Assembly: GCA_903924405.1 (NCBI GenBank) | Contig: CAIYBH010000359.1 | Coordinates: 1-47,014 of the forward strand | Direction of reading: 5' to 3' | DNA: 47,014 nt | From: an uncultured Planctomycetaceae bacterium | GTDB lineage: Bacteria; Planctomycetota; Planctomycetia; Planctomycetales; Planctomycetaceae | Shown: positions 7,076 through 15,448 of the stretch, one piece after another | How positions within the stretch are numbered: the first letter of the stretch is position 1 | Layout: every line of letters starts with the position of its first letter | Position numbers and translations under genes: made by a program | Notes under the pieces: model-generated | Databases searched by the model: none | Told to the model about the DNA's origin: nothing | Seen by the model: only the letters and a program-made list of their open reading frames with translations

Positions 7076-7528
7076 ATGTCAATCGGGACTTCAGGTCTGA
7101 GCGAAGCGGCGAAGATTTTGCAACAGACTCAGCGCGGCATAGACTTGCGGTGCAAGTATGCAGTCACGCTCTCACGACAGGAAGCACTGGACGCTGTTTG
7201 GGAAGCGTGGCAGGCGACGGAAGAGGGCTGGAAATCTGCCGACGATGAAACGGCCATCTCGAAGGAAGTACGTGATACGGCGATTCGGTTTGTGGAAGCC
7301 CTTCCGCTGGGCTTTCCGCAGCCATCAGTCTCTGCGGAACCTGACGGGCATATCAACCTGGAATGGTATCGCAATCCAAGGCGAGTCATTTCTGTCAGCG
7401 TAGCGCCGTCTGATCGACTTCACTGGGCCGCACTGATTGGAAGCGAGTCGCCACGAGGCGCTGTCAGATTCATCGACCGCGTCCCGGAATCAATTCTGCA
7501 TTACATCGCGCGAGTATTTCAGGGATGA
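7076..7528 (+). CDS. hypothetical protein, middle gene of TIGR04255 cluster
   Basis: The 150-residue protein lies 13 bp after the TIGR04255 gene, behind a good AGGG ribosome-binding site. It has an N-terminal helical half (about residues 1-90) rich in Ala, Glu and Asp, then a beta-rich half. In the latter, DGHINLEWYRNPRRVISVSV (about 105-124) and a WAALIG segment near residues 130-140 suggest a compact fold. No catalytic motif is evident and I do not recognise the family. The stop overlaps the start of the next gene by 4 bp, so the three genes are transcribed and probably translated together. The job is best read from the cluster as a whole. Confidence 0.65.
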   Translation: MSIGTSGLSEAAKILQQTQRGIDLRCKYAVTLSRQEALDAVWEAWQATEEGWKSADDETAISKEVRDTAIRFVEALPLGFPQPSVSAEPDGHINLEWYRNPRRVISVSVAPSDRLHWAALIGSESPRGAVRFIDRVPESILHYIARVFQG

Positions 7529-7944
7529 TGCATCCGGATCAGATACCTGACGTGGCGGACAACGAATTGCTGGCTCGATTCATCGTGAACAGTAATGAGA
7601 AACGCCCTGATGGACAGGTTTCCCACAGGTTGTTTATGCCGTACAAGTGGGTAGAGCTTTCTGTCAATCGTCACAGAGAAGCGACATTAGAAGAAACCTG
7701 GCAGGTTGGATCTGAAGTCGCGATAGCCCGTAACAAATCGCTATACGGCCTGGCGAACATCCGAGCAAGTCAGTGTCGAGTACGGACGCTGGACGTCGTG
7801 CCGGCCCCGATTCTTCCGGGAAATCCGAATCACGCCAACATCACTGGATATCCAGCCGCGAAGGAAGACCAGATGGCGATTGCCAATGAACTGGCGGCTG
7901 CGATTGAAGGCAGTTGGATCGCCCCTCCAACTCGCGGCAACTGA
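7525..7944 (+). CDS. hypothetical protein, last gene of TIGR04255 cluster
   Basis: The 139-residue protein starts inside the stop of its neighbour (ATGA at 7525-7528). Visible conserved-looking blocks are LLARFI (about residues 14-19), YKWVELSVNRHREAT (about 41-55), a KSLYGLANIRAS block (about 73-84) and NPNHANITGYPAA (about 101-113). The last is rich in His, Asn and Gly. The His/Asn/Gly/Pro block and the RHRE segment are candidates for a functional site, but this is inference. I have seen no named domain for this arrangement. The translational coupling suggests it works as a complex or in stoichiometry with the two upstream proteins. Confidence 0.65.
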   Translation: MMHPDQIPDVADNELLARFIVNSNEKRPDGQVSHRLFMPYKWVELSVNRHREATLEETWQVGSEVAIARNKSLYGLANIRASQCRVRTLDVVPAPILPGNPNHANITGYPAAKEDQMAIANELAAAIEGSWIAPPTRGN

Positions 7945-8113
7945 CAGGCGAAATGTCTTCTGAGTAAGTCAATTCACGACAGATTTGAACGTCTTTGGTC
8001 TCGCTACAGCAGCGGATTTTGGAAGCAGCGGCTCACAACCTTCACCTTACCGCTTGCCGCACTCGCCAGGGGCGCTGAATTGGGGCGTTGAATTGAGGCA
8101 GGGGCGATGAATT

Positions 8114-8159
8114 GGTGCCATCCACTTGTCTACTTAAATTGGTGCCATCCACCTGTCTA
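8114..8159 (+). repeat. tandem GTGCCATCCACYTGTCTA
   Basis: The 18-mer GTGCCATCCACYTGTCTA occurs at 8115-8132 and 8142-8159, differing at one base. The preceding 50 bp contain degenerate GAATTGGGGC-like units. A related motif (GGGGCCATCCATCTG) recurs at 28450, 28620, 33476 and 33606, so this is a dispersed repeat that is not confined to one locus. Confidence 0.7.
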
Positions 8160-8221
8160 ACAGAATCGCAAACACAATCTCTGCCTGCACTTGCGGCAAA
8201 TGTGCCCTCTCACTGTGGACG

Positions 8222-8434
8222 CACGGTTGCAATGAACAGCCGGATCCCGGGCCGACGGTTGGTGAGTTGTGCGTGGTGTTTCTTGAGCACGCTAAAACGC
8301 ACTCCACGAAAGCCGGCAAGGCCACGAGCGAGATTTGTATTCTCGAGTCCTGCATGCGCCCCCTCAATGATCTCTACGGTCGGACACCGGCGGCGGAATT
8401 CGGGCCACTGGCGTTGAAGGCCGTCCGGGAATAG
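8222..8434 (+). pseudogene. tyrosine recombinase (phage-type integrase) N-terminal fragment
   Basis: An in-frame stretch reads as the N-terminal, SAM-like core-binding part of a planctomycete phage-type integrase. Recognisable blocks are PTVGELCVVFLEHAK (from 8252), GKATSEICILESCMRPL (from about 8312), NDLYGRTPAAEFGPLALK (about 8363-8416) and AVRE just before a stop. No start codon, no C-terminal catalytic domain and no Arg/His/Tyr catalytic set remain, and the frame ends at TAG 8432-8434. It is a relic. It stands between the TIGR04255 cluster and the oxygenase gene and marks a second past insertion distinct from the tRNA-Ala site. Family identification rests on my recollection of the motif pattern. 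Confidence 0.7.
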
Positions 8435-8507
8435 ATGATCTCCTTCGGGGCAGCTCCTGTGGTGAGGTCCGGTGACACGGACGAGCGGCTGATTGTCGCT
8501 GCGTAGG

Positions 8508-10826
8508 TCAGTCAGGCTGGGGCAGTGCCGCGAGCAGTTTTTTGTCCAGTAGATATCGCCTCAGGGCTCGATCAAATGAAGTCTGAGTCTTTGTCAGAAC
8601 CAGAGAAAACGGCCTTGTGAGCTTGTCTATCGTGTGGGTGACGTCGCACCGATTCCTTTCAATCGCATCGATCAGATGATCGCGTGTTTCTTCGTTTGCC
8701 CGAATCCTGCCGATCTCGATGGTGGGATCGCCTAACCACACATTCAGCTGGGTGCAGTACTTACAACCACAGGAAATGGGCGAAGGACGTGACCAGTCGG
8801 TCGGTGGTTCAGGTTTTCGCGCCGTTGCGGCTTCCAGCCACCGACGAACGGCTGCCAGCCAGGTGTTGAGCAGCGGTGGGGTCTGTCCGGATTTCCTGAT
8901 GGACCACGGAATCACCTGTTGCAATGCGGGAACTTGCCCGTGTTCCAGAGTGAACAGGTCGCGGTTGGTCTGCACAAACTGGACGACTTTTTTCAGCGGT
9001 TCCTGGCAGTTACTGTTCAGCAAGGCCCTCAACAGCGGCGGTAGTCCTGCTTCGTCCGTCGTTTGTTCTCCTCGTTCGTTGTGGTCGCGATAGCCGTGAG
9101 ATCGTGGGTCTGCGGTGCAGAACCAGTCGACGGCCAGACGGCAAAGTTTGTCAACGACTTTCCGCGACTCTGAATCCGTTTGCGGCAATTCGCACACGGC
9201 CTCCAGCCACTCTAAGTTGCGAAGAGGAACTTCGTCGCGTCCATAACGACTCACCGGTGGCGTTAACAGGGCTTGAAGTGCCTCGGCAAACGCTGCGATT
9301 CCGAACTGGCTGCAGCCGTGCAGAATCAACGACTTCAGAGGCTGCGACCGGATACAGGTCGCCCCCTTTGACAACAGCGCGACGAGCGTTGTCCGGTCAT
9401 TGAGAATGACCAGCAGGTCACAAAACTCCTGCACCAGAGCCTGCTCGTCATCGCGCGCCCATGAAGGCAATTGAGTGATGATTGCCTGAGCGAACTGAAC
9501 ACAATCGGCCCTGAGCCCCTCTTTGCGTGTCCTGGAGGACCTGGCCAGCGTTGCCATGAGCTTTTTGAAAAGTGGGATGCTTTTGCGATAACCGGCCGCG
9601 GCAATCACTCGATAATGTTGTGTTTTCGGCCAGAGCACGAGGGCCGTGCGGTGATACCAGCGGTCGAGTGTGTTTCCGGCGTTTCCGGTGTATCCCTCGT
9701 ATTCTTCAGAGGTCGGTTTCCAGTCGTCGATGGGAGTCTGAGAGATGATCGAGGTGACGTCGAGCGGCAGGTCACTCCATGTCTGTTTCTTTCCGGTGAT
9801 GCTGGTCCATAGGGTTCCATACAGTTCATCCTCGTATGTTTCGCCGATCTCAAGTTTCCGGCGTTTGCGTGCCTGACCGTATCGGCGGTAGTCATCCCAA
9901 TCATCAAAGCTGCCGTCATCTGCGAACTGCTGCAGATGACGTGTCACATGTGCAAGGTGAATGTGACAGTCCGTCTCTTCAGCGGCAGACGTGACCAGAT
10001 CAAGCATGGCGCGATCTGTTCCCTTCAGCAGGCTTCCGGAAAGACTTCGCTCGCTGTACTGATGTTCCAGCGCGAAGACGAGCGGCTTGGCAGGTTGGGC
10101 CGCAAACCAATCACGGACGGATCCTGGCAGTGGACTGTTGTCAACACCGTTCTTCCCGGGTTTGGTGCGGCTTGTTCGGGTGGGTTTCAGAATCAGGTTA
10201 TAGCAAAGGCAAACACGCACTCCGGAATCCACAACCTGCACTTCATGTTCACAGTCTGCGTAAAACGCTGCGTAGCTGACAGCGGTCCCGCTTGCGGCCT
10301 CCTGAAACGGAAATCGCGTGACCTGCGATGAATTGTGTCTGACAGTCAGGGCTCCACCGTGAAATGGATTTGGCAGCACGACGATCAGGCTGGCAACCAT
10401 GCCATTGACTTTTTCACTGTCCCGATGAGCCGCAAAAAAACCACCGCGTTTGTAGACCAGAAGTTTGTAGAGTTCTGCCTGCAGGGCGTCGGAAGGAAGT
10501 CCCAGTTCAGTCGCCACGGAGGAGCTGATGTGTTTGATTGTTGAATTCCACTGATCACCGACGCGAAATTGATCTGGTGACAATTCAAAGGTCTTACGAA
10601 CCTTTGTATCGACCAGCGTCTTTGTGCCTTTGCCAAACGGGGCCATCTGGCACTGATCGACAAGGCTTTGGACAACTTTTGGTGTCAGCGGAAATTTGAG
10701 ACGCCCAAGGTTGTCGACTTCAATCTGCGGATTCGAATTCGGGACTGTACCACCACAGCAGTGTTTCGCAGCACGAGTGGAACCGGAGATTGCGTCAGCG
10801 AGAGATTTACTGAGAGGGCTGGCCAT
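8508..10826 (-). CDS. 2-oxoglutarate/Fe(II)-dependent oxygenase domain protein
   Basis: The 772-residue protein has an N-terminal 2OG-Fe(II) oxygenase (prolyl-4-hydroxylase-like) domain at about residues 75-215. The metal triad is visible as H134-x-D136 (AHRDSEK) and H194 (DCEHEV), with R204 (SGVRVCLCYNL) for 2-oxoglutarate. The GGALTVRHN segment around 157-165 is also typical of this subgroup. The rest (about 215-772) is a long, probably helical region of unknown fold with several scattered Cys (e.g. a CGCKYCTQ cluster near residue 692). The substrate is unknown. Related proteins are scattered in bacteria, plants and fungi. It is transcribed alone, toward the integrase relic. The start ATG has only a weak GGA upstream. 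Confidence 0.75.
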   Translation of the reverse strand: MASPLSKSLADAISGSTRAAKHCCGGTVPNSNPQIEVDNLGRLKFPLTPKVVQSLVDQCQMAPFGKGTKTLVDTKVRKTFELSPDQFRVGDQWNSTIKHISSSVATELGLPSDALQAELYKLLVYKRGGFFAAHRDSEKVNGMVASLIVVLPNPFHGGALTVRHNSSQVTRFPFQEAASGTAVSYAAFYADCEHEVQVVDSGVRVCLCYNLILKPTRTSRTKPGKNGVDNSPLPGSVRDWFAAQPAKPLVFALEHQYSERSLSGSLLKGTDRAMLDLVTSAAEETDCHIHLAHVTRHLQQFADDGSFDDWDDYRRYGQARKRRKLEIGETYEDELYGTLWTSITGKKQTWSDLPLDVTSIISQTPIDDWKPTSEEYEGYTGNAGNTLDRWYHRTALVLWPKTQHYRVIAAAGYRKSIPLFKKLMATLARSSRTRKEGLRADCVQFAQAIITQLPSWARDDEQALVQEFCDLLVILNDRTTLVALLSKGATCIRSQPLKSLILHGCSQFGIAAFAEALQALLTPPVSRYGRDEVPLRNLEWLEAVCELPQTDSESRKVVDKLCRLAVDWFCTADPRSHGYRDHNERGEQTTDEAGLPPLLRALLNSNCQEPLKKVVQFVQTNRDLFTLEHGQVPALQQVIPWSIRKSGQTPPLLNTWLAAVRRWLEAATARKPEPPTDWSRPSPISCGCKYCTQLNVWLGDPTIEIGRIRANEETRDHLIDAIERNRCDVTHTIDKLTRPFSLVLTKTQTSFDRALRRYLLDKKLLAALPQPD

Positions 10827-11166
10827 CAGGATTCATTCCGAGGGATTGCTGGTTTGCGGTCGCGACATCACATCGAGAAGTTGACCAGTTTAAGGGCGGT
10901 AGCAGGCGAAAAGAAACCTCGCCATCGATTTCAGAATCATCAGCCGGAAGGGGCAATTGTCCGGGGATCGCCTGTTTGTTTCCGGGGTCCGACTTGCTAT
11001 TTGAACAAGGAATTCAGCATCGGTCGCCTGTTTCCGGTACAGCAGGGAAGACCAGGGAAAAGCATGACAATCGGGGCCGAACAGTGCAACTTTGACGTAT
11101 TCCTGATGATGATCGTTTGTCTGATTCGTCCCGTGCTGGTATCGGCTCAGATGGAATATGGCGACG

Positions 11167-11196
11167 TCGGGGGGCCGCGGCATCGGGGGGCCGCGG
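11167..11196. repeat. tandem duplication TCGGGGGGCCGCGG
   Basis: The 14-mer occurs at 11167-11180 and again at 11183-11196, with a 16-bp period. Its right copy overlaps the direct repeat that flanks the neighbouring miniature element. The duplication may predate the insertion or may stem from it. Confidence 0.75.
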
Positions 11197-11198
11197 CT

Positions 11199-11360
11199 GG
11201 ATTGGCGAAACGACGTTCACATGGAAGATCCGAGTTTTTTCTGCTTGATGGCAGCGAGGCGTCTGTCTAAGTGGCGAGCGGTGTGCTGGAGAACGCGGGG
11301 CGCACGTTTCGGCGGAGCGAAACGCGACACTCTTCTGGTTTGATACCGTTTCGCCAGCCA
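11199..11360 (-). mobile_element. miniature inverted-repeat element, copy 2
   Basis: A 162-bp block has inverted ends (GGATTGGCGAAACG at 11199-11212; CGTTTCGCCAGCCA at 11347-11360) sharing the core TGGCGAAACG. It is collinear in reverse orientation with the better copy at 25496-25653. Both have GGCGAAACG ends, a CGAAACGCGAC segment about 45 bp from one end, and moderate similarity between. It is flanked by an 11-bp direct repeat, GGGCCGCGGCT (11188-11198) and GGGACGCGGCT (11361-11371), 10/11 identical. No coding capacity is present. Confidence 0.7.
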
Positions 11361-11382
11361 GGGACGCGGCTCCTGGCAAGCC

Positions 11383-11446
11383 CATGCGGCTCACGTGGAA
11401 GTTCGCCCTCCCGATGCTGGGGTCATGCGGCTCACATGGAAGTTCG
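11383..11446 (-). repeat. two copies of REP-like motif
   Basis: CATGCGGCTCACRTGGAAGT plus TCG is repeated at 11383-11405 and 11424-11446, with 22 of 23 bases identical. The first copy continues into CCCTCCC, so its reverse complement has the consensus GGGAGGGCGA...GAGCCGC also found at 28138, 28348, 28725 and 33711. It is a dispersed, probably palindrome-related element. Confidence 0.65.
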
Positions 11447-11596
11447 TTCGACCTGAAATTCACGTTTTGAGTTCTTCAAGGGCGTGGTTTTCGCGGAGAG
11501 AGATGATGGCGTATGATTCAAGTTTGATTTGACTGCGCTCAGACGTTGTCCGGCGCTATGTTCTTTCTGCACCGCTATTTTTCTGACTGCTGCATT

Positions 11597-13654
11597 ATGT
11601 CACTCTCCTCTGCCACCCAGCAGCTGACTGAAGTTCTGCAGTGCCTTGCAGGACCGCATGCCGTTCCACGTGCTGATCAGCTGGCGGCGGTCGAAGCGGT
11701 GCTGAAACCTCGCGCGAGAGTCCTGGTGGTTCAGGCCACCGGTTGGGGCAAAAGCGCCGTGTACTGGGCTGCCACCAGCGCTCTGCGAAAGACTGGCGGC
11801 GGAACCACACTGGTGATCTCCCCGTTGCTGGCGCTGATGCGCGATCAGGTCGCTGCGGCGGGCCGTGCGGGGCTCAGGGCCGAAAGCATCAACAGTACCA
11901 ATATCGACGATTGGGATCCCATCTTTGAGGCCCTCGAAAATAATGAGCTGGATGTGCTGCTGGTGTCTCCTGAACGACTGGGAAACCCGGCGTTCGCCCA
12001 GCGGCTCCCTGAGCTGCTCGCCCGAACGTCCTTAGTCGTGATTGATGAGGCTCATTGTATCAGTGACTGGGGATTCGATTTTCGCCCCGATTATCAGCGA
12101 CTGGCGCGTTCTTTGCTGGCGGCACCCAATACAGCTGTTCTCGCTACGACGGCCACGGCCAATCATCGTGTCACTGAGGACGTTCGCAGACAACTGGGAA
12201 GTGGCACGGACGTTTTTCGAGGTACGCTGGCCCGAACATCCCTGCGGCTGTCCGTCATCCCCGGACTCTCTGCGATGGAGCGGTATGCGTGGATCGCTGA
12301 CGCTTTGCCTGCTCTGCCGGGTTCCGGCATCATCTACACGCTGACGGTTGCCGAAGCTGAGCGTCTGGCCGGTTTTCTCCGTGGATGTGGTTTCCATGTG
12401 CCCGCGTATACAGGGCAGATTGAGACCGCAGAACGGCTGCAGATCGAGCAGCAGCTGCGGAATAATGAACTCAAGGCTGTCGTCGCCACTTCCGCACTGG
12501 GCATGGGCTATGACAAGCCCGATCTTGGATTCTGCCTGCACCTGGGATCGCCCGGTACGCCCGTCGCCTATTACCAGCAGATTGGTCGTGCCGGCCGCGC
12601 ACTTTCTCATGCGGAAGCGATTCTGCTGCCGGCGGCCAGTGATGAAGACATCTGGGAATACTTTGCCACCGCCAATATTCCCAGTCAGGACAGTGCCGAT
12701 CGGATCCTTTCCGCACTTGCCCAACAGCCGCAGTCCGTTGTGGATCTGGAAGGCATCACGGCCATCCGCCGCGGACGCCTTGAAGCCCTGCTGCGGATCC
12801 TTGCCGTGGAGGATGTAGTCAGGAAGGATGGCAGCAAATGGGTGGCCACCGGACGACCATGGATTCATGACACGCAGAAATGGGAGGCTTTGCTGGTAGG
12901 ACGTCGTGAAGAAGCGGACATCATGCGCAACTATGCTCATGGTCGAGGCTGTCTGATGGCGTATCTTCAGCAGGCACTCAGCGATCCGGATCCTGCTCCC
13001 TGCGGCAAGTGCTCAGTCTGCACACGGCATGTACCCGCTCCCGGCCTCCGCCCTTCTGAAATCGCGATCACCAAAGCTCGCAGCTTTCTCCGCGAGCAGG
13101 ATCATTTCTTCGAACCACGGAAAATCTGGCCGAAGGGCTGCAGTCGCAAAGGCACGATCAAAGCAAAGCTCGCCGCCCGCGCTGTCGCGTTTGCGGAAGA
13201 CCCCGGCTGGACCGCGGAACTGCGGGAACTCTCCAGAGACAGTGAGACCGCGATCCCGTCGGGACTGCTGGATGGGGCCGTCAGTGTCCTGCAACGCTGG
13301 AAGCACACATGGGAACAACGCCCGGCACTGATTATGCCAGCTCCCGCGCCCGCCCTCGAAATGCAGCGCAATCGACAACTGGCCGCGCACCTTTCGACGA
13401 TCGGCCGAATTCCCATGGTCGATGCGTTTTCCTGGCAGGGTGCTGCCTGTCCGGAAGACTCACCCAGCACCGTGCATGTGCAGCACCTGGAGAAATCCGT
13501 TCGCCTGCAGACACATCCTGACGTGTCGGCGGGACCAGTGTTGCTCTGTGCTACAAATGCCCGTACTGCCTGGACACTGACCGTTGCCGCGGCCCTGCTG
13601 GCCGAGGCAGGTCTGGCCGATGTGATGGCACTGGTACTGCATCGGCGACCCTGA
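11597..13654 (+). CDS. RecQ-like ATP-dependent DNA helicase with degenerate phosphoribosyltransferase-like tail
   Basis: The protein (685 residues from ATG 11597) unwinds DNA 3'-5' in the RecQ manner, by family. The N-terminal RecA-like domain has ATGWGKS (about 47-53), SPLLALMRDQV, and DEAH in VVIDEAHCISDWGFDFRPDY. The second helicase domain has VVATSALGMGYDKPD and QQIGRAGRA. A Cys cluster (GCLMAYLQQAL...CGKCSVC) forms the zinc-binding part. The C-terminal 130 residues resemble the PRTase-like extension found in some RecQ proteins (TAWTLTVAAALLAEAG), but the expected acidic pair of a PRPP loop is replaced by LLCATNAR, so that part is probably non-catalytic. ATG 11558 or TTG 11546 could also start the gene. 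It is likely involved in repair or recombination. Confidence 0.85.
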   Translation: MSLSSATQQLTEVLQCLAGPHAVPRADQLAAVEAVLKPRARVLVVQATGWGKSAVYWAATSALRKTGGGTTLVISPLLALMRDQVAAAGRAGLRAESINSTNIDDWDPIFEALENNELDVLLVSPERLGNPAFAQRLPELLARTSLVVIDEAHCISDWGFDFRPDYQRLARSLLAAPNTAVLATTATANHRVTEDVRRQLGSGTDVFRGTLARTSLRLSVIPGLSAMERYAWIADALPALPGSGIIYTLTVAEAERLAGFLRGCGFHVPAYTGQIETAERLQIEQQLRNNELKAVVATSALGMGYDKPDLGFCLHLGSPGTPVAYYQQIGRAGRALSHAEAILLPAASDEDIWEYFATANIPSQDSADRILSALAQQPQSVVDLEGITAIRRGRLEALLRILAVEDVVRKDGSKWVATGRPWIHDTQKWEALLVGRREEADIMRNYAHGRGCLMAYLQQALSDPDPAPCGKCSVCTRHVPAPGLRPSEIAITKARSFLREQDHFFEPRKIWPKGCSRKGTIKAKLAARAVAFAEDPGWTAELRELSRDSETAIPSGLLDGAVSVLQRWKHTWEQRPALIMPAPAPALEMQRNRQLAAHLSTIGRIPMVDAFSWQGAACPEDSPSTVHVQHLEKSVRLQTHPDVSAGPVLLCATNARTAWTLTVAAALLAEAGLADVMALVLHRRP

Positions 13655-13718
13655 CGGCCTGGTGTTGTGACCCTGCGGCTGGGTTGGCCATGACGCAGCC
13701 TGCGGCACATCAAAAAAA

Positions 13719-13750
13719 GGGGACCACAGGCCTTGCGGCCTGTGGTCCCC
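13719..13750 (-). terminator. intrinsic terminator of Gfo/Idh/MocA gene
   Basis: A perfect 14-bp stem (GGGGACCACAGGCC at 13719-13732 with GGCCTGTGGTCCCC at 13737-13750) has a 4-nt loop. Read on the minus strand, it is followed directly by a run of seven T (13712-13718). It therefore ends transcription of the oxidoreductase gene, and it may also serve the convergent helicase gene. Confidence 0.9.
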
Positions 13751-13793
13751 CAACATTCACTCTGACGACAACGTCGATCGCTCTGACGTGGCT

Positions 13794-15173
13794 TCAGGTT
13801 GCGTATTCGCGGGACTTTTCCAGACCCGGCAGCGGAATCGGATACCGACCGGTCTCGTCGGCCTTCAGCGGTGATTCGGATTCCAGTGTCAGCTTTTCGA
13901 TTTCTGGCGCGAACTCGTGGTCATGATTCATCATCTGTTCGAGCGTGATTTCCTGACCAGTGTGCGCTGCCATACGTCCCATGGAAGTCACGAGGCTGGC
14001 CATACAGCCGCGTTCCACTTCGTTGTACTTCTCGTTGTTGCGAATGGCTGCAATCAGGTGCTTCCATTCATCCACATACGGATTGTTCTTTTCTTCTCCG
14101 AAGGACCAGATCAGGTTCTTGTCGTCCATCGCATGGCCCTTGTACATCCGAGCCCGTGATGGCCAGTGACCGCCGTTGGAAATGACCGCGAGGCCCTTGG
14201 TTCCGTGAGCGTAGCTGGAGAAGTCCTGGTAGCAGCCCGGCATCGTGCGGCCATTCATGAACAGTTTGGTGCCGTCTTCAAAGGTGTATTCCATGGAATA
14301 CGTGTCGAAGTTCTGGTCCACGTTGTCGCCGCGGTAGTGACGGCCACCGTTGGCAATGACCTTGACCGGCCATGCGTTTTTCATCCAGCAGCTTTCGTCA
14401 ATGTTGTGAATCAGGAAGTCACTGACGGCACCTCCGCTGAGCCACAGGAAGGCGTGGAACTTGCTGATCTGCCACAGCAATTCACTGACACCTTCCGGTT
14501 TGGGACCGGTGGCTGCTGTCCCGGTCGGCCCGGCCTCGCGGTAAGCTCGCAGCGCCATCAGCTCGCCCAGTTCACCGTTCTGAATACGATCGTGCAGTTC
14601 GCGGCGGGCTTCGCAGTGACGGCACATCAGTCCGACAGCCACCTTCAGGTTCTTTTCAATCGCCTTGTCATTCAGTGCCAGCATTCGTTTGGTGGTCGGT
14701 CCATCCACGGTGACCGGCTTTTCCATGAATACGTTCAGGCCTTTTTCAATCGCGTAGGTGTACATCACCCAGCGGAAGGCCGGCGGTGTCGTCAGAATCA
14801 CCACGTCGCCCGGCTTGAGCACATCCATGGCTTTGCGGTAGGCATCAAACCCGACGAAGCGGCGTTCCGCCGGGACATCCATCTTGCCGGACTGGCCATG
14901 GTCTGCGTTCAGGCGACCGTAGCTGCCGTCAATGTTCTTCTGAAACACGTCGGCCATTGCCACCAGTTTCAGAGGGCCATTGTCCACGGCAAAGGCGTTG
15001 GCGACAGCGCCGGTCCCGCGACCACCACATCCAACCAGAGCCAGCTGGATGGTGTTGTCTTCACCGGCATACAGTCCCGGGGCGGTGCCGTTCATCAGGC
15101 CAGTAGCCGCTGCGGCTACGGTGGAAGTTTTCAGAAAACCGCGACGGGAAGAACCGACTGGTGATGTCGTCAT
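13794..15173 (-). CDS. Gfo/Idh/MocA family oxidoreductase, Tat-exported
   Basis: The 459-residue protein is an NAD(P)-dependent oxidoreductase of the Gfo/Idh/MocA type. It begins with a twin-arginine signal (SRRGFLKTSTVAAAATGL, about residues 8-25), so it is exported folded. The Rossmann nucleotide-binding loop VGCGGRGTG lies at about 48-56, and the EKPVTVDGP motif, which contributes the catalytic Lys, at about 151-159. The C-terminal part has the alpha/beta substrate domain with a His-rich segment. Such exported paralogues are abundant in planctomycetes and are thought to act on sugars or inositol-type polyols; the substrate here is unknown. It is monocistronic, with its own terminator at 13719-13750. 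Confidence 0.9.
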   Translation of the reverse strand: MTTSPVGSSRRGFLKTSTVAAAATGLMNGTAPGLYAGEDNTIQLALVGCGGRGTGAVANAFAVDNGPLKLVAMADVFQKNIDGSYGRLNADHGQSGKMDVPAERRFVGFDAYRKAMDVLKPGDVVILTTPPAFRWVMYTYAIEKGLNVFMEKPVTVDGPTTKRMLALNDKAIEKNLKVAVGLMCRHCEARRELHDRIQNGELGELMALRAYREAGPTGTAATGPKPEGVSELLWQISKFHAFLWLSGGAVSDFLIHNIDESCWMKNAWPVKVIANGGRHYRGDNVDQNFDTYSMEYTFEDGTKLFMNGRTMPGCYQDFSSYAHGTKGLAVISNGGHWPSRARMYKGHAMDDKNLIWSFGEEKNNPYVDEWKHLIAAIRNNEKYNEVERGCMASLVTSMGRMAAHTGQEITLEQMMNHDHEFAPEIEKLTLESESPLKADETGRYPIPLPGLEKSREYAT

Positions 15174-15448
15174 TGAAAATGCTCCGTATCGAAAAGGTGG
15201 GAAATGCTTCGGACAGTGCTGCCGAAAACCGTGTGAGCAGGCGAATCGGGCGGAGTCGAGAGCCGCTGCCCCCTCCGCATGGGCGTCATTATGGCACGCG
15301 CCGCGTCTCAGCGAAACTGAATCCCCGCACTTTCAGCCTCGCTCACGGAATTTCCCCGCCCCTCGCGCTGCCCAAAGCACCCCAGCGTTCCCCCCACTCG
15401 GGCTGCCCAGGTTTAGACAGTCCGTGTGTTTGTTTCCCGTGTTATTCA

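Larger units (their letters stand above)
10827..11596. other. 770-bp spacer holding repeats but no gene
   Basis: No supportable protein lies between the oxygenase and helicase genes, whose promoters presumably diverge from here. The left part (10827-11160) shows nothing. The right part is repeat-dense: a 16-bp-period duplication (11167-11196), a miniature inverted-repeat element (11199-11360) and two copies of a REP-like motif (11383-11446). Confidence 0.7.

Noticed and set aside
10668..11270. 200-codon plus-strand frame in the oxygenase-helicase spacer
   Set aside because: It overlaps the start of the oxygenase gene antisense and runs through the inverted-repeat element; no protein-like features.
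14166..15164. 332-codon plus-strand frame
   Set aside because: It is fully antisense to the Gfo/Idh/MocA gene, whose family match is clear. The translation is rich in His and Gln/Val without family resemblance, a codon-bias shadow.
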